42,473 nt of DNA from an uncultured Pelagibacteraceae bacterium (GCA_902564385.1 CACFAT010000008.1:1-42473); one strand, 5' to 3'; shown: positions 28,801-36,805, counted from the first letter of the stretch. Numbers and translations are program-made. The notes: generated from the letters alone by a model not told the origin.

Positions 28801-29995
28801 TACAAGGTGTGGCTCTTCCATTAGTTATATCCCCAGTCCAAGTTCTAAAACCAGACCCACTATTATCCCACGACCAGTAACCAAATCCAAAATTCACTCC
28901 TGCTGTTAAGGAACTATCAGTAACGATTGATTGAATAGCTTCATGGGCACCCGTCATTCTTGTTCCAGCAGAGCCTCCAAATTCTTTATCAAAATTTAAA
29001 TCCAGGTCAAATGCTTGAACACTTTGTTTATGATAATTGGAACTTAGCACTCTGTTGTTAACTTTATCTACGGTTAAACCCCATGCATAATACATTCTAA
29101 CATTTCCAGACTTTGATGCAGTTCTTCCATACCTTCCAACGTTTTTAATTGAGTCAGTGCCATTTCTTGATGCGTTTAATGTAACTTTAGAAACTCTATG
29201 ATTTGACCAATCATTACCATATAATATAAATTCATTTGATGGATGATGATCCATTCCATATGAGTAGTACCACCAACCAACATTTATTCTGCTAGACCAA
29301 TTTGTATTTATGCAACCGTTACTTCCAATCGTGAATCTATAAAGGTAACGATAATATTGCACATAAAAATTTTCTCGTTTATAATCTGGGGTCTGTCCAT
29401 AATAACGACCGTAAGAACTTAAATTACCTGAAAATGGACAACTTACTTGTGAAGGAGTTGCTCCAGATATATTGTACGTCAACATACCCCCATTTCCTGC
29501 AGCATACAAAAAATTTTGAGCAATCGAGACTTGTCTTGCATATCGTAAACTTGCGCTCCAATCACAGTTGCCGTTTGAAAGATCAATCCTAAAAACTCTA
29601 TGTTGATAAAAAGAGGCAACATATAATTTATTATTATGCACCTTCATATTCATTGGATAATAAGATCTGCAATTACCTGATCCTCTATAAATTCCATTAC
29701 GTCCAAAGCTGGTATCATTTTTCTTTGTTGAATAAGTCATTTTTTTTATTCCACGTATCCAATATTGACCTACATAAATATCGCCACTACTATCGGTTGC
29801 TACACTGTAAGGATAAGAAAACCCGTCTCCACTCGTCATTCTAACACTCATACTTCCAGACTTATCTAAAAGGATTAATACATTAGCTGGAACATCTGAT
29901 ATTCCAGAACCAGGCGGTAAATTTTTTGCAAAACTATTATTAGAAAAAAAAGATAAAATTAAAATGACTTTCAAAATTAAAAGTTTCAGTTTCAT
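25847..29995 (-). CDS. pilY1: PilY1-type pilus tip/assembly protein with VWA domain split by a propeller-like insertion
   Basis: The 1382-residue secreted protein has a signal peptide (cleavage near NSFA-K, residue 23). NVLILLDKSGSM (D44, S46, S48) is the metal-ion (MIDAS) motif of a VWA domain. Residues about 51-344 then hold an NHL/propeller-like region (for example YSVATDSSGDIYVGQYW and LYVASFYQHRVFRIDL). The VWA domain resumes with RMTGAHEAIQSI, with the other MIDAS positions in GGGTNAD and VIGDGDW. The C-terminal half is the PilY1 propeller, with LGDIYHSELVVV and YVGANDGMLHAFD. Family members sit at the pilus tip, aid extension and mediate adhesion. It lies 2 bases after the preceding secreted-protein gene. 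Confidence 0.92.
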   Translation of the reverse strand: MKLKLLILKVILILSFFSNNSFAKNLPPGSGISDVPANVLILLDKSGSMSVRMTSGDGFSYPYSVATDSSGDIYVGQYWIRGIKKMTYSTKKNDTSFGRNGIYRGSGNCRSYYPMNMKVHNNKLYVASFYQHRVFRIDLSNGNCDWSASLRYARQVSIAQNFLYAAGNGGMLTYNISGATPSQVSCPFSGNLSSYGRYYGQTPDYKRENFYVQYYRYLYRFTIGSNGCINTNWSSRINVGWWYYSYGMDHHPSNEFILYGNDWSNHRVSKVTLNASRNGTDSIKNVGRYGRTASKSGNVRMYYAWGLTVDKVNNRVLSSNYHKQSVQAFDLDLNFDKEFGGSAGTRMTGAHEAIQSIVTDSSLTAGVNFGFGYWSWDNSGSGFRTWTGDITNGRATPCTSRACIKVRAHKQGAAKINSIIKSVQPGGGTNADNWAKQAEEYYLHSTLSPIDKNLTCQNSYVLVIGDGDWYNHNGAARRVSKLLNSHKIKTFTVAYGTGLSNGGVRNFNRMAQTGGTNSVIVARTTQSLKTQLKAAISQIIAQKLSFSAPAITATIEQGGSLYQAQFDYEQNKEWKGTLKSTAIDSNGNVGKKNWDAAELLEKRRTDDRKIWTHLPNTSANSGYSNLNNWVTSNYKDIDKLFTHTNNEVPNYHSKSDNPTNTQRCKNVASVQNDNEDDIKGLIQFVRGQDYFDYDGDCNLTETRPNPLGDIYHSELVVVSKPSAETAFAGRNQESYWRSLKNYSSFAQKHSSRKETVYVGANDGMLHAFDGKTGNEIWAFVPPFIASSMPNMVNVNLNRSGVGGSNAIYGVDGSVTAHDMFYKGPYDNKKEWHTILMVPYGRGGAGFSVLDITDRDAPMHLYSVLNDGIQTQVHVMDHNGTISSYDYIKKIYDLASFFESNTVRTNNSTDFTCKSDESTACQQSNVWTLDVPNLSKSDVSILIDDKPFTNFTVKSSTITIPAPPGSGGQAQTKAATEITLINKTLKFYGSDPCASNPNTACNLSSSNMALHIKPGSAQTGVLTQPEYDYSELGGTWSSPRIIRMPNKGPGDNNLEDDIYVAIMGGGYGVQNSGVGSNLTIVNLEDTTFPGKLEKRIDIEDMLTNDIVNSTPGSPVVITADTARGIDFRGALVYMSDLEGKITKFNLTNNRNDGTGKALKMYDSTTLFKAGSNQTNGRYMYHSMDATIGQTTNSLWLYAGTGDYERIGNTSNGTDNLMIGIRDPHYPDYRDVAVPKKAADLTKCKNTTKDKTGAKCPTSTDTGWYIKLDKSQKVTAEPTVSSGLVYFPIYQPTSSVNKCSLGDAFICGVDDECGTNFSSQLKNLRRGDTCKYVGQGVLSKIVVFAGKLFANIAGQSAGSIKDLVSIEAAAGGTSSYRSSWRQNY

Positions 29996-29997
29996 AA

Positions 29998-30555
29998 TTA
30001 TTGCTCTTGCTCCATTTTCTCTAACTCAACTTCAAGATCATAGTAAAATTTACCTAATTTTTCATCGTATTCTACAGTTGTAATCATTAATTCTTCTTCA
30101 AAAAGTTCTTCTTCACCAAGCATTCTTTTATATACAATGACATCATTATTACTTTTTTCCCAAATTTTGAAACTATCAAAAATTTGTGGATTTTGTCCTG
30201 TATCAAAATCACCGTAAACTTTTTTAACATATCTCATTAATGTTAATTTATTATTCTCAGTGTTTTTACCATCGTTCATAACAATCATTCTAATGGCAGC
30301 TAATTTTGCAGCATCTTCTGTTTCGCCTAGAAATACATATTCTACTGCAATATCATCATTTAAATTATCATTTGGACATAACTCTGGCGACGGAACAGGC
30401 ATATAAAATTGGCCTTTAAAACCTGGTAACGGTTGACCAAATTTATCAAAAATTTTTTTACCACTATCTCCAATATCAATTAAAAAATCACAAGCAGCTT
30501 GGACAGGAGAACTAAAAATTGAAAAAATTATAATAAATTTGATTAAATTTTTCAT
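29998..30555 (-). CDS. Secreted protein of unknown function in the minor-pilin operon
   Basis: I do not recognise this 185-residue protein. It has a clear signal peptide (MKNLIKFIIIFSIFSSPVQA-A). The mature part begins ACDFLIDIGDSGKKIFDKFG and carries two cysteines, near the mature N-terminus and in SPELCPND. The body is mixed alpha/beta, with a very acidic C-terminal stretch (GEEELFEEELM and ELEKMEQEQ). No catalytic motif is visible. Its position between pilX and pilY1, 43 bases after the former and 2 before the latter, suggests a periplasmic role in minor-pilin or PilY1 complex assembly. That role is inference from context only. Confidence 0.75.
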   Translation of the reverse strand: MKNLIKFIIIFSIFSSPVQAACDFLIDIGDSGKKIFDKFGQPLPGFKGQFYMPVPSPELCPNDNLNDDIAVEYVFLGETEDAAKLAAIRMIVMNDGKNTENNKLTLMRYVKKVYGDFDTGQNPQIFDSFKIWEKSNNDVIVYKRMLGEEELFEEELMITTVEYDEKLGKFYYDLEVELEKMEQEQ

Positions 30556-30598
30556 AGATTAAGAAATATTATTATAACTCTTTATATTTGTCGTCATT

Positions 30599-31291
30599 TT
30601 ATTTAGGTAATACAATCACACTTTCTAAAGCAACTACCATTCTTTCATTGCCTTTCTTTAAACCACAGCCATAAATTCGATAAGCCATTCCATCATTTCC
30701 TTTATCAGTTGAGCCTTTTTTGATACTAGAACCAGTACCTCTAAAAGGTGCAGCACCAATTCTTATGACAAAAAATTCATAAAAATAATTGTAAAGTTTT
30801 TCAGCTTCTTTTCTCTCATCATTAGTTGCAGAATTAAAACTATCACGGACTAATTTTCCAAAATTCCAACTTTGTGCAGCTACAACATCATAGAAATTTC
30901 CACTTAACCTAACTTTGTCTAAATCCTTAAAGCTATTAGCACAGAAATTTTCTGTATTATAATAAAGAGAGCTATTGCTAGAATTATAATTGATCCTATA
31001 ATTAGCCATATTACCGTTCCATTGAGTGTTATTAGCTGGTAAATTTCTTTTTGATGTATCCCTAACATGATTTGAAGTACTCCAAGGTCCTAAAAATTGA
31101 TTGAGCACATATTTTTCACCTTCTATCAAAGCTGTTTCAGCAATATAGAAAGTTTGCTGATACTCATCACTCTTATTATTACTTTGATGGTCACCTGCTG
31201 ATATTACAATTAACGCTCCTCCCATCAATGACATTGCAAGCATTAAGACTAAAGATAATACCAGCGCAAAACCTTGTTCATTTTTTTTCAT
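30599..31291 (-). CDS. pilX: PilX-like minor pilin
   Basis: The 230-residue protein has a short basic leader (MKKNEQG) followed by the hydrophobic helix FALVLSLVLMLAMSLMGGAL and then SDEYQQTFYIAETALIEGEKY, the PilX/GspK-like N-terminal pattern. The residue after the cleavage glycine is Phe, and the usual Glu at mature position 5 is replaced by Leu, which is normal for PilX proteins. It would be processed by PilD and join the pilus-priming complex with FimT, PilV, PilW and PilY1. Its start overlaps the pilW stop by one base. Confidence 0.85.
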   Translation of the reverse strand: MKKNEQGFALVLSLVLMLAMSLMGGALIVISAGDHQSNNKSDEYQQTFYIAETALIEGEKYVLNQFLGPWSTSNHVRDTSKRNLPANNTQWNGNMANYRINYNSSNSSLYYNTENFCANSFKDLDKVRLSGNFYDVVAAQSWNFGKLVRDSFNSATNDERKEAEKLYNYFYEFFVIRIGAAPFRGTGSSIKKGSTDKGNDGMAYRIYGCGLKKGNERMVVALESVIVLPK

Positions 31292-32127
31292 TATTCCATT
31301 CCCAAATTTCTTGCATGAGCAGTTACAATAATTGTATCTCTTAAATATTTGTCAGTTTTCTTTTTATTTCTAGTTGAGTCTTTTAATGCAAACACATCTC
31401 TAATTTTTGAATTTCTAAAAAAATTTTTTGTTGATCTAACAGTTAATGCGATATCAACAGTTTTAATTTTATAAATTAAATCTTTGTTTACATTTGTTGC
31501 AGAAGGTGGTGGATTGATTAACATTCCCTTTTCGTCAACAGGATTAAAAATCATATCATCAACGTAGTCTACAACCAGTTGATCATCATATGTTTTATCA
31601 TTGTTATCTGTTGTAGGATCATCCCATCTACCTGATGTATTATTCCATTTAACTTTTTTTTTATAAACAGCAAAAGCATCAATTGGAGGATATCCACCTC
31701 CACCTAATTGAGGTTGTGTTTTGTCAGGAATAGTAGATTTTTTGCATTTGTAAGTTATTTTATATCTCTCATATATGTATGCAGGTGTCCTACCTTGTTT
31801 ATAATTTACATCTCCATAAACAATATCGATTTTATCGCATTCTGAAAAATTCACATATTTAGTAATTAAAATTGGAATATGCTCGTTTGATGTTTTGATA
31901 TTATCATTGAAATACATAAATCCAGCGTTTCTAATATCTCTCATAATCATTCCAACAACATCTCTTCCAGCTGTTGAAATTTTTGCTCGATCAGTAACTT
32001 GAGAGTAAGTATTATTAACAACAGTATATGAAGTGAACATAGCACCCATCATCACAACAGAAATTAAAATTCCAATTAGAATTTCTATTAAAGTTACACC
32101 TGCAATATTGCTTAATTTTTTTTTCAT
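31291..32127 (-). CDS. pilW: PilW-like minor pilin
   Basis: The 278-residue prepilin has leader MKKKLSNIAG followed by VTLIEILIGILISVVMMGAM, a proper type IV pilin N-terminus with Glu at mature position 5. The following YSQVTDRAKISTAGRDVVG, then MIMRDIRNAGF, is characteristic of PilW/GspJ-type minor pilins. It should be cleaved by PilD and take part in the tip complex. It overlaps pilV and pilX by one base at either end, so expression is tightly coupled. Confidence 0.87.
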   Translation of the reverse strand: MKKKLSNIAGVTLIEILIGILISVVMMGAMFTSYTVVNNTYSQVTDRAKISTAGRDVVGMIMRDIRNAGFMYFNDNIKTSNEHIPILITKYVNFSECDKIDIVYGDVNYKQGRTPAYIYERYKITYKCKKSTIPDKTQPQLGGGGYPPIDAFAVYKKKVKWNNTSGRWDDPTTDNNDKTYDDQLVVDYVDDMIFNPVDEKGMLINPPPSATNVNKDLIYKIKTVDIALTVRSTKNFFRNSKIRDVFALKDSTRNKKKTDKYLRDTIIVTAHARNLGME

Positions 32128-32696
32128 TAATTAAATTGAAAATATAAATATTTTTTCTTTTTGCCGTCGTTAAGATTGACTTCCATTTTTCCTAGATACC
32201 ATTTTTCGTAAACACCATTACCTTTGTAATTTGTAGTGTTGTTATATTTGCAGTTATTTGCTGCAGCGTTGTTATTGCAGATTTCGTAAATTTTGAGAAT
32301 TTTATTATCCTTATTTCCTTTACATTTTAGTCTTTCCTTAGAAAATCTTTTGTCCCATTTTTGAAACTTGTTTTGGACTGCATTATTAAAATTAGTGGAA
32401 GATGTGCCTCTATTAGAACAGTTTGCCATACTCCAAGAATTATTTATTAAATAATCTTTAAATTTTACATCTGTAGTAGGAGAGCTTGAGTCTCTTTCAG
32501 AAATTAAGTCTTCTGCTACCATAGATACCAAATAATTTGCCTTTGTTCTCTCTCCGGAAACATCAATTGATTGTACTGAGTAATTAACCATCTGAAAAAC
32601 CGCAACAAATCCAATTCCTATAATTGCTGTTGAAACTAAAGCCTCAAGCAGGGTCATTCCTTTTTCAAATAATTTAGTTTTGCCTAGTCCAATCAC
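32127..32696 (-). CDS. pilV: PilV-like minor pilin
   Basis: This 189-residue prepilin starts at GTG 32696, preceded by GGAG nine bases upstream of it (about 32702-32705). The internal ATG at mature position 1 cannot be the start because the leader would be lost. The leader ends in FEKG, followed by MTLLEALVSTAIIGIGFVAV with Glu at mature position 5, a GspI/PilV pattern. Six or more cysteines in the globular part suggest disulfides. It overlaps the fimT gene by 23 bases and pilW by one. The likely role is the initiation complex at the pilus tip. Confidence 0.85.
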   Translation of the reverse strand: MIGLGKTKLFEKGMTLLEALVSTAIIGIGFVAVFQMVNYSVQSIDVSGERTKANYLVSMVAEDLISERDSSSPTTDVKFKDYLINNSWSMANCSNRGTSSTNFNNAVQNKFQKWDKRFSKERLKCKGNKDNKILKIYEICNNNAAANNCKYNNTTNYKGNGVYEKWYLGKMEVNLNDGKKKKYLYFQFN

Positions 32697-33327
32697 TTCC
32701 GCTCCATTTAAATTTACTTATATTACCAAATCTAGTCCATTCAACCAAGTATGCAGGTTTTTCCAATCCACCTACTTGATCCAAAGGACATTTGCCACCA
32801 TTACTTGCGTTTGATGTTGTACAAAGTATCAAATATTGGTTTGTTGATCTATTTTCGACTGTAACATTTAAATTATTTTTTAAGGTTCCATGTGCTTTAA
32901 AATAACTTCCATCCTTAGAAAAACAAACAGCACCGTCTTTGCTAATATGTGTTGATATTTTTTTTGTTGTTTCATCAACTTGGTTATTGTCCCAGTAACT
33001 ACCACTAGAAGTATTACATTCAATAGTTTGTGCATTATTTAATTTAATTGATAACGAAGTTGCATCCATTCCTTTTGAAACAAATTTTGTTGATGAGGTT
33101 CCGTTGGGTGTTACTCTAAATTGAACAAAGGGATAATTTCCTCTTTGAGATAATGTATTTACAGATGAAAGCATAGTTGCTGCCTTTTCCATTGCAGCTC
33201 TTAACTCTCTATCTTGTCGCCAATTTGAAAAATTTGGATAAGCAACAGCGGAAATTATTGCTACTATTGTAATAACAACTAGTAACTCTAAAATTGTAAA
33301 TCCTTTAATGTTCTGATCTTGCTGCAC
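32674..33327 (-). CDS. fimT: FimT/GspH-like type IV pilin
   Basis: The 217-residue prepilin has leader MQQDQNIKG followed by FTILELLVVITIVAIISAVA, with Glu at mature position 5, then YPNFSNWRQDRELRAAMEK as in GspH/FimT proteins. The apparent start is GTG at 33327, inside the pilT 3' end (23-base overlap); no ATG gives a leader. Four cysteines lie in the globular part (ECNTSS, AVCFSK, ILCTTS, GKCPLD). In other bacteria FimT is a minor pilin that can bind DNA. It is the first minor pilin of the operon, and no separate major pilin gene is in the window. Confidence 0.85.
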   Translation of the reverse strand: MQQDQNIKGFTILELLVVITIVAIISAVAYPNFSNWRQDRELRAAMEKAATMLSSVNTLSQRGNYPFVQFRVTPNGTSSTKFVSKGMDATSLSIKLNNAQTIECNTSSGSYWDNNQVDETTKKISTHISKDGAVCFSKDGSYFKAHGTLKNNLNVTVENRSTNQYLILCTTSNASNGGKCPLDQVGGLEKPAYLVEWTRFGNISKFKWSGSDWTRQN

Positions 33328-34321
33328 CTGGATCTATTTTCCCTGATTTCGCTAATTCTTCAAGAGATTTTTCCATGGTAATCATTCCATCTCTAACTGC
33401 TGTTTGCATTATACTTGGAATTTGGTGAATTTTTGCTTCTCTAATCAAGTTTTGTATAGGTGCGGTACATTTCATTATTTCAAATGCACCAACTCTTCCT
33501 GTGCCGTCTCTAGTCTTTAACAATCTTTGGGTCACAACCATTTTAAGAGAAGTTGAAATTTGAGCTCGAATTTGTTCCTGTTGTTCAGGAGGAAACACAT
33601 CTATTATTCTGTTAATTGTACTCGGTGCACCACTCGTGTGCAAAGTTCCAAATACTAAGTGACCAGTTTCTGCTGCTGTTAATGCAAGACTTATTGTTTC
33701 AAGATCTCTCATCTCACCAACAAGGATTACATCAGGGTCTTCTCTTAAAGCTGCTTTTAATGCCGCTGCAAAAGTTTCTGTTTGTTTTCCTACCTCTCTA
33801 TGAGAGACAATACTTTTATTGTCTTTATGAATAAATTCTACAGGGTCCTCAACTGTGATTATATTTGCAGTTCTTGTTTTATTAATTTCATTTACTATTG
33901 CTGCAAGTGTTGTTGATTTACCAGATCCAGTTGGACCTGTTACTAAAACTAAACCTTTATGAAAATCAACAATATCATAGAGAGCTTGTGGTAAGTTGAA
34001 TTGTTCCATATCTGGAATTTTACTTTCAACTCTTCTGCAAACACATGCAGGTCCATTAATCGTTTTATAAAAATTCGCTCTAAATCTTAATCCGCTTAGG
34101 GTAACGGATGTATCAAGTTCGTGTGTTTTTTCAAATTTATTTAATTCATGTTCATTACAATTCATTGAAAGCAGATCTTTTAGATCTTGAGCTGTAACCA
34201 TGACTTCCTGGACTTTTATTATTTCTCCAGTTTGTCTATATGCAAGTGGAGATCCTGCTCTGATATGAAAATCAGAGATTTTTTTATTGTCTTTAGCTAG
34301 TTGTTCTAACTTTTCAAACAT
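33305..34321 (-). CDS. pilT: PilT pilus retraction ATPase
   Basis: From the ATG at 34321 the protein has 338 residues. An upstream in-frame TTG (34381) would add 20 residues. I prefer the ATG because AAAGGG lies 4 bases before it and because MFEKLEQLAKDNKKISDFHI aligns with the normal PilT N-terminus. Walker A is GPTGSGKST, Walker B DVILVGEMRD, with the Asp box in VEDPVEF and the His box GHLVFGTLHT. The PilT-specific signature IQNLIREAKIHQIP is present. It powers pilus depolymerisation, and with it twitching or DNA uptake. It heads the minor-pilin operon and is divergent from pilMN. Confidence 0.95.
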   Translation of the reverse strand: MFEKLEQLAKDNKKISDFHIRAGSPLAYRQTGEIIKVQEVMVTAQDLKDLLSMNCNEHELNKFEKTHELDTSVTLSGLRFRANFYKTINGPACVCRRVESKIPDMEQFNLPQALYDIVDFHKGLVLVTGPTGSGKSTTLAAIVNEINKTRTANIITVEDPVEFIHKDNKSIVSHREVGKQTETFAAALKAALREDPDVILVGEMRDLETISLALTAAETGHLVFGTLHTSGAPSTINRIIDVFPPEQQEQIRAQISTSLKMVVTQRLLKTRDGTGRVGAFEIMKCTAPIQNLIREAKIHQIPSIMQTAVRDGMITMEKSLEELAKSGKIDPGAARSEH

Positions 34322-34448
34322 AAAACCCTTTGTACTATAAAATTGACTTGTTTTACCAATTAATTTTTGTAAAAAACCCAATTTGAATATCAGGTGTTTT
34401 TATTCTAGTAAAAGTTGAGTATAAAGTTAAAATTCGTTTATAAAATTT
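34322..34448. promoter_or_regulatory. Divergent intergenic region between pilT and the pilMN operon
   Basis: This 127-base AT-rich gap must hold the promoters of both pilus operons. On the + strand TTGAGT (34415-34420) is followed after 18 bases by TATAAA (34439-34444), but that box is only 4 bases before the ATG, so it is doubtful. On the - strand AAAGGG (34326-34331) serves as the pilT ribosome site. I see no clear operator palindrome. Confidence 0.4.
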
Positions 34449-36167
34449 ATGAAAAATCCTTTTGCAAATTTATTTAAAAAGAAAAAAAAAGATGATGCAA
34501 ATGCACCTCCAGTACCTCAAGGAGGGGAAAGCAAAAAGAAAGAAGGATTTTTTAGTAAGCTTCTTAAAAATAGATTAGGTAAACAATCAATTAAAGGTGA
34601 GGAAATTTTAGGAGTTGAACTTACTCCTACAGAGATAAGATTATCGCAAGTTTCGAGCAACAAAGCCAATCAATGGGTTTTAGATAAATTTTATGTTCAT
34701 AAATTTGAGGGTATTCCAGAAAATGGAACAGTACTTGAAAATCCTGACAAAGTTGCTGATGAATTAAAATTAGCTTTACAAAAATCCAAAATTAATACGA
34801 CTAACGCTGCAATCGCAATTCCAGTAACTAGCGCAATTATAAGAGTTGTAACTGCACCTTTAATGACTGATGAAGAATTAAAAAAAGCAATAGATACAGA
34901 CTCACTTTGGGAAAACTTAGTTCAATTAACTGATAATTTAAATGACTACTCTATATTCCATCAAGTAATAAATAGAGACAAAACAGGAAACACAATGGAT
35001 ATCCTTTTTGTAGCATCAAAATTATCAGACATTAATAGCTACACAGACATTATTAAAAAAGGTGGATTAAATGCTGTTATTATAGATGTTAAATGTTTCG
35101 CCTTAAAATCTGCTGTTGATCAAATTAATCAAATTGCAGGTTCAATTGAAGACTCTAACTTAACTGCTGTTCTAGAATTTGGTTTAGATGAAAACTATGT
35201 AATGATACTTTACGAAAACAATCCAATAATAACTGATATTTTTATTAGATCTCAAGACAGAAAAACTCTTCAAGAAAGTAGTAATCAAGAGGAAATGGAT
35301 GCACTTGTTAGAAGATATATGACGCAAGTCAAACAAGCAGTTCAAGATTTTGAACAAAAATATGAGAAAAGAATTAGAAATTTAAAAGTTACTTCAAATC
35401 TACAAAATGTTGAAGATTATCTTGGAAGCTTTAGAAAAAATATGGTCAACACTGGTTACAATTTATTTGATCCATTTGATGGAATAAAAATTCCTGCACA
35501 ATTAGAAAACGATATAAAAATGGATAACCGTTCGTATTTTTCAACAGTGATGGGACTAGCATTTAGAAAACTAGACGTTTTTGGTTACTACAAGTTTGTG
35601 ACTGCTGTGAAAAATATTAACCTTTTGCCTAACAGAGAAAATATGATTGCTCAGAAAAAAGCAAAAGCTTTTTCAAATTTTGCATTCAAAGGTGTAGTTG
35701 GAATAGTTTCACTTATCTATGTCGTTTTATTTGGTTTATCATTTTGGCAAATTACAGATCTTAATAAAAAAATAGAAGGTTATGACGAAATTTTACAAAC
35801 TCATGAGCTTAAAACTTTAGAGAAAAATAAATATGCAAAAGAAATTGGTTTTATGCTTAAGTCTCTTCAATTAAGTAAATCAATTAAGTCTAATAAAACA
35901 GTAAGTTTTAGAGTATTAGCGCAGATCGCTTCTGCAGTTCCTAAAAGAGTTAAATTTAGCAAAATAGAATATAATGGTTCAGATTTAGTTGTTATTGAAG
36001 GAACAGCATTTAGTGATCAAGACATTTTAAAATTAATTAGTAATTTGAACAATAAAAAATTGATCTCACAAGCTTCATTGGCAAGCATGACACTACCTCA
36101 AGGCGAGCAGCAGGGATCACAAACTATGAAGGGCTTTAAAGTAGCCTGTGTATTGGAGCAAGTATAA
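34449..36167 (+). CDS. PilM-PilN fusion protein, type IV pilus inner-membrane platform
   Basis: The 572-residue protein starts with a lysine-rich tail (residues 1-48). An actin-like PilM domain (about 50-375) follows, with ILGVELTPTEIRLSQVSS at its start and LTAVLEFGLDENYVMILYEN in the core. NINLLPNRE begins at residue 389; INLLP (390-394) is the conserved PilN N-terminal motif that normally docks into PilM. A membrane segment (about 413-433) and a periplasmic coiled coil plus PilN domain come next, with FRVLAQIASAVPKRVKFSKI. No stop or start separates the two parts, so PilM and PilN are one polypeptide. It would form the platform with PilO and PilP. The operon continues with a one-base overlap into pilO. 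Confidence 0.9.
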   Translation: MKNPFANLFKKKKKDDANAPPVPQGGESKKKEGFFSKLLKNRLGKQSIKGEEILGVELTPTEIRLSQVSSNKANQWVLDKFYVHKFEGIPENGTVLENPDKVADELKLALQKSKINTTNAAIAIPVTSAIIRVVTAPLMTDEELKKAIDTDSLWENLVQLTDNLNDYSIFHQVINRDKTGNTMDILFVASKLSDINSYTDIIKKGGLNAVIIDVKCFALKSAVDQINQIAGSIEDSNLTAVLEFGLDENYVMILYENNPIITDIFIRSQDRKTLQESSNQEEMDALVRRYMTQVKQAVQDFEQKYEKRIRNLKVTSNLQNVEDYLGSFRKNMVNTGYNLFDPFDGIKIPAQLENDIKMDNRSYFSTVMGLAFRKLDVFGYYKFVTAVKNINLLPNRENMIAQKKAKAFSNFAFKGVVGIVSLIYVVLFGLSFWQITDLNKKIEGYDEILQTHELKTLEKNKYAKEIGFMLKSLQLSKSIKSNKTVSFRVLAQIASAVPKRVKFSKIEYNGSDLVVIEGTAFSDQDILKLISNLNNKKLISQASLASMTLPQGEQQGSQTMKGFKVACVLEQV

Positions 36168-36805
36168 TGGATTTAAAAAACATGACTATGGATGATCTAA
36201 AGCAGAAGCTAGCTGCTGTAGATAAAAAAACTTTAATCAAATTTGGATCTGGTTTTGGAGCAATAATTTTATTTTTAATAATTTACTATGTAATTTTAAA
36301 TCCAATGGTCAAAGAGAGAAAAGCTAAATATAATGACAAAATAGCAAAGCAAAATGAAATTTCACAATTTGATAATGAAATAATTACTTTCAAATCAAGA
36401 ATTAAGGAAATGAAACCAGACTTTGATAAAACTTCAACATTATTTCATTCAAAAGCAGAAGTTGAAGATCTTTATGAAAGTTTAAGTAAGTATGCAGCTG
36501 TAAATGGATTGGTAATATCAAAAATTGAAAAGAAAAAACCAAAGCCTGTATTTAAACAAGGAGTTACCCAACAAGCTGAAAATAATATTACAAGGGATAT
36601 GGTTTCTTATTATCAAATACCTGTAGATTATGAAATCAAAGGGAATTTTTTAGGTTACATAAAGTTTAAAAGAGCGGTTTCTAGGCAAAATAAAATGTTA
36701 AATTTTGACAAAGAGACTATAAGTATAGTACAAAACGATTCAACTGGAGCGATAATGGCCCAAGGCGAATTAACAATAGTAGGATTACCAGATGAATTTT
36801 TCTAA
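36167..36805 (+). CDS. pilO: PilO, type IV pilus inner-membrane platform protein
   Basis: The 212-residue protein has a cytoplasmic N-terminus, one membrane segment (about residues 26-46, GSGFGAIILFLIIYYVIL), a coiled-coil region, and a ferredoxin-like C-terminal domain. The stretches TSTLFHSKAEVEDLYESLSK, then YYQIPVDYEIKGNFLGYIKF, match PilO (the family's VPVxLxxxGxYHxL-type strand). It pairs with the PilN part of the upstream fusion and links to PilP. It overlaps pilP by 14 bases. Confidence 0.88.
   Translation: MDLKNMTMDDLKQKLAAVDKKTLIKFGSGFGAIILFLIIYYVILNPMVKERKAKYNDKIAKQNEISQFDNEIITFKSRIKEMKPDFDKTSTLFHSKAEVEDLYESLSKYAAVNGLVISKIEKKKPKPVFKQGVTQQAENNITRDMVSYYQIPVDYEIKGNFLGYIKFKRAVSRQNKMLNFDKETISIVQNDSTGAIMAQGELTIVGLPDEFF

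Noticed and set aside
31270-31291. PilX lacks Glu at mature position 5, possibly a broken pilin.
   Set aside because: PilX and GspK family members normally lack this Glu, so it is a family feature.
34322-34381. TTG start for PilT adding 20 residues.
   Set aside because: The ATG at 34321 has AAAGGG four bases upstream and matches the usual PilT N-terminus.
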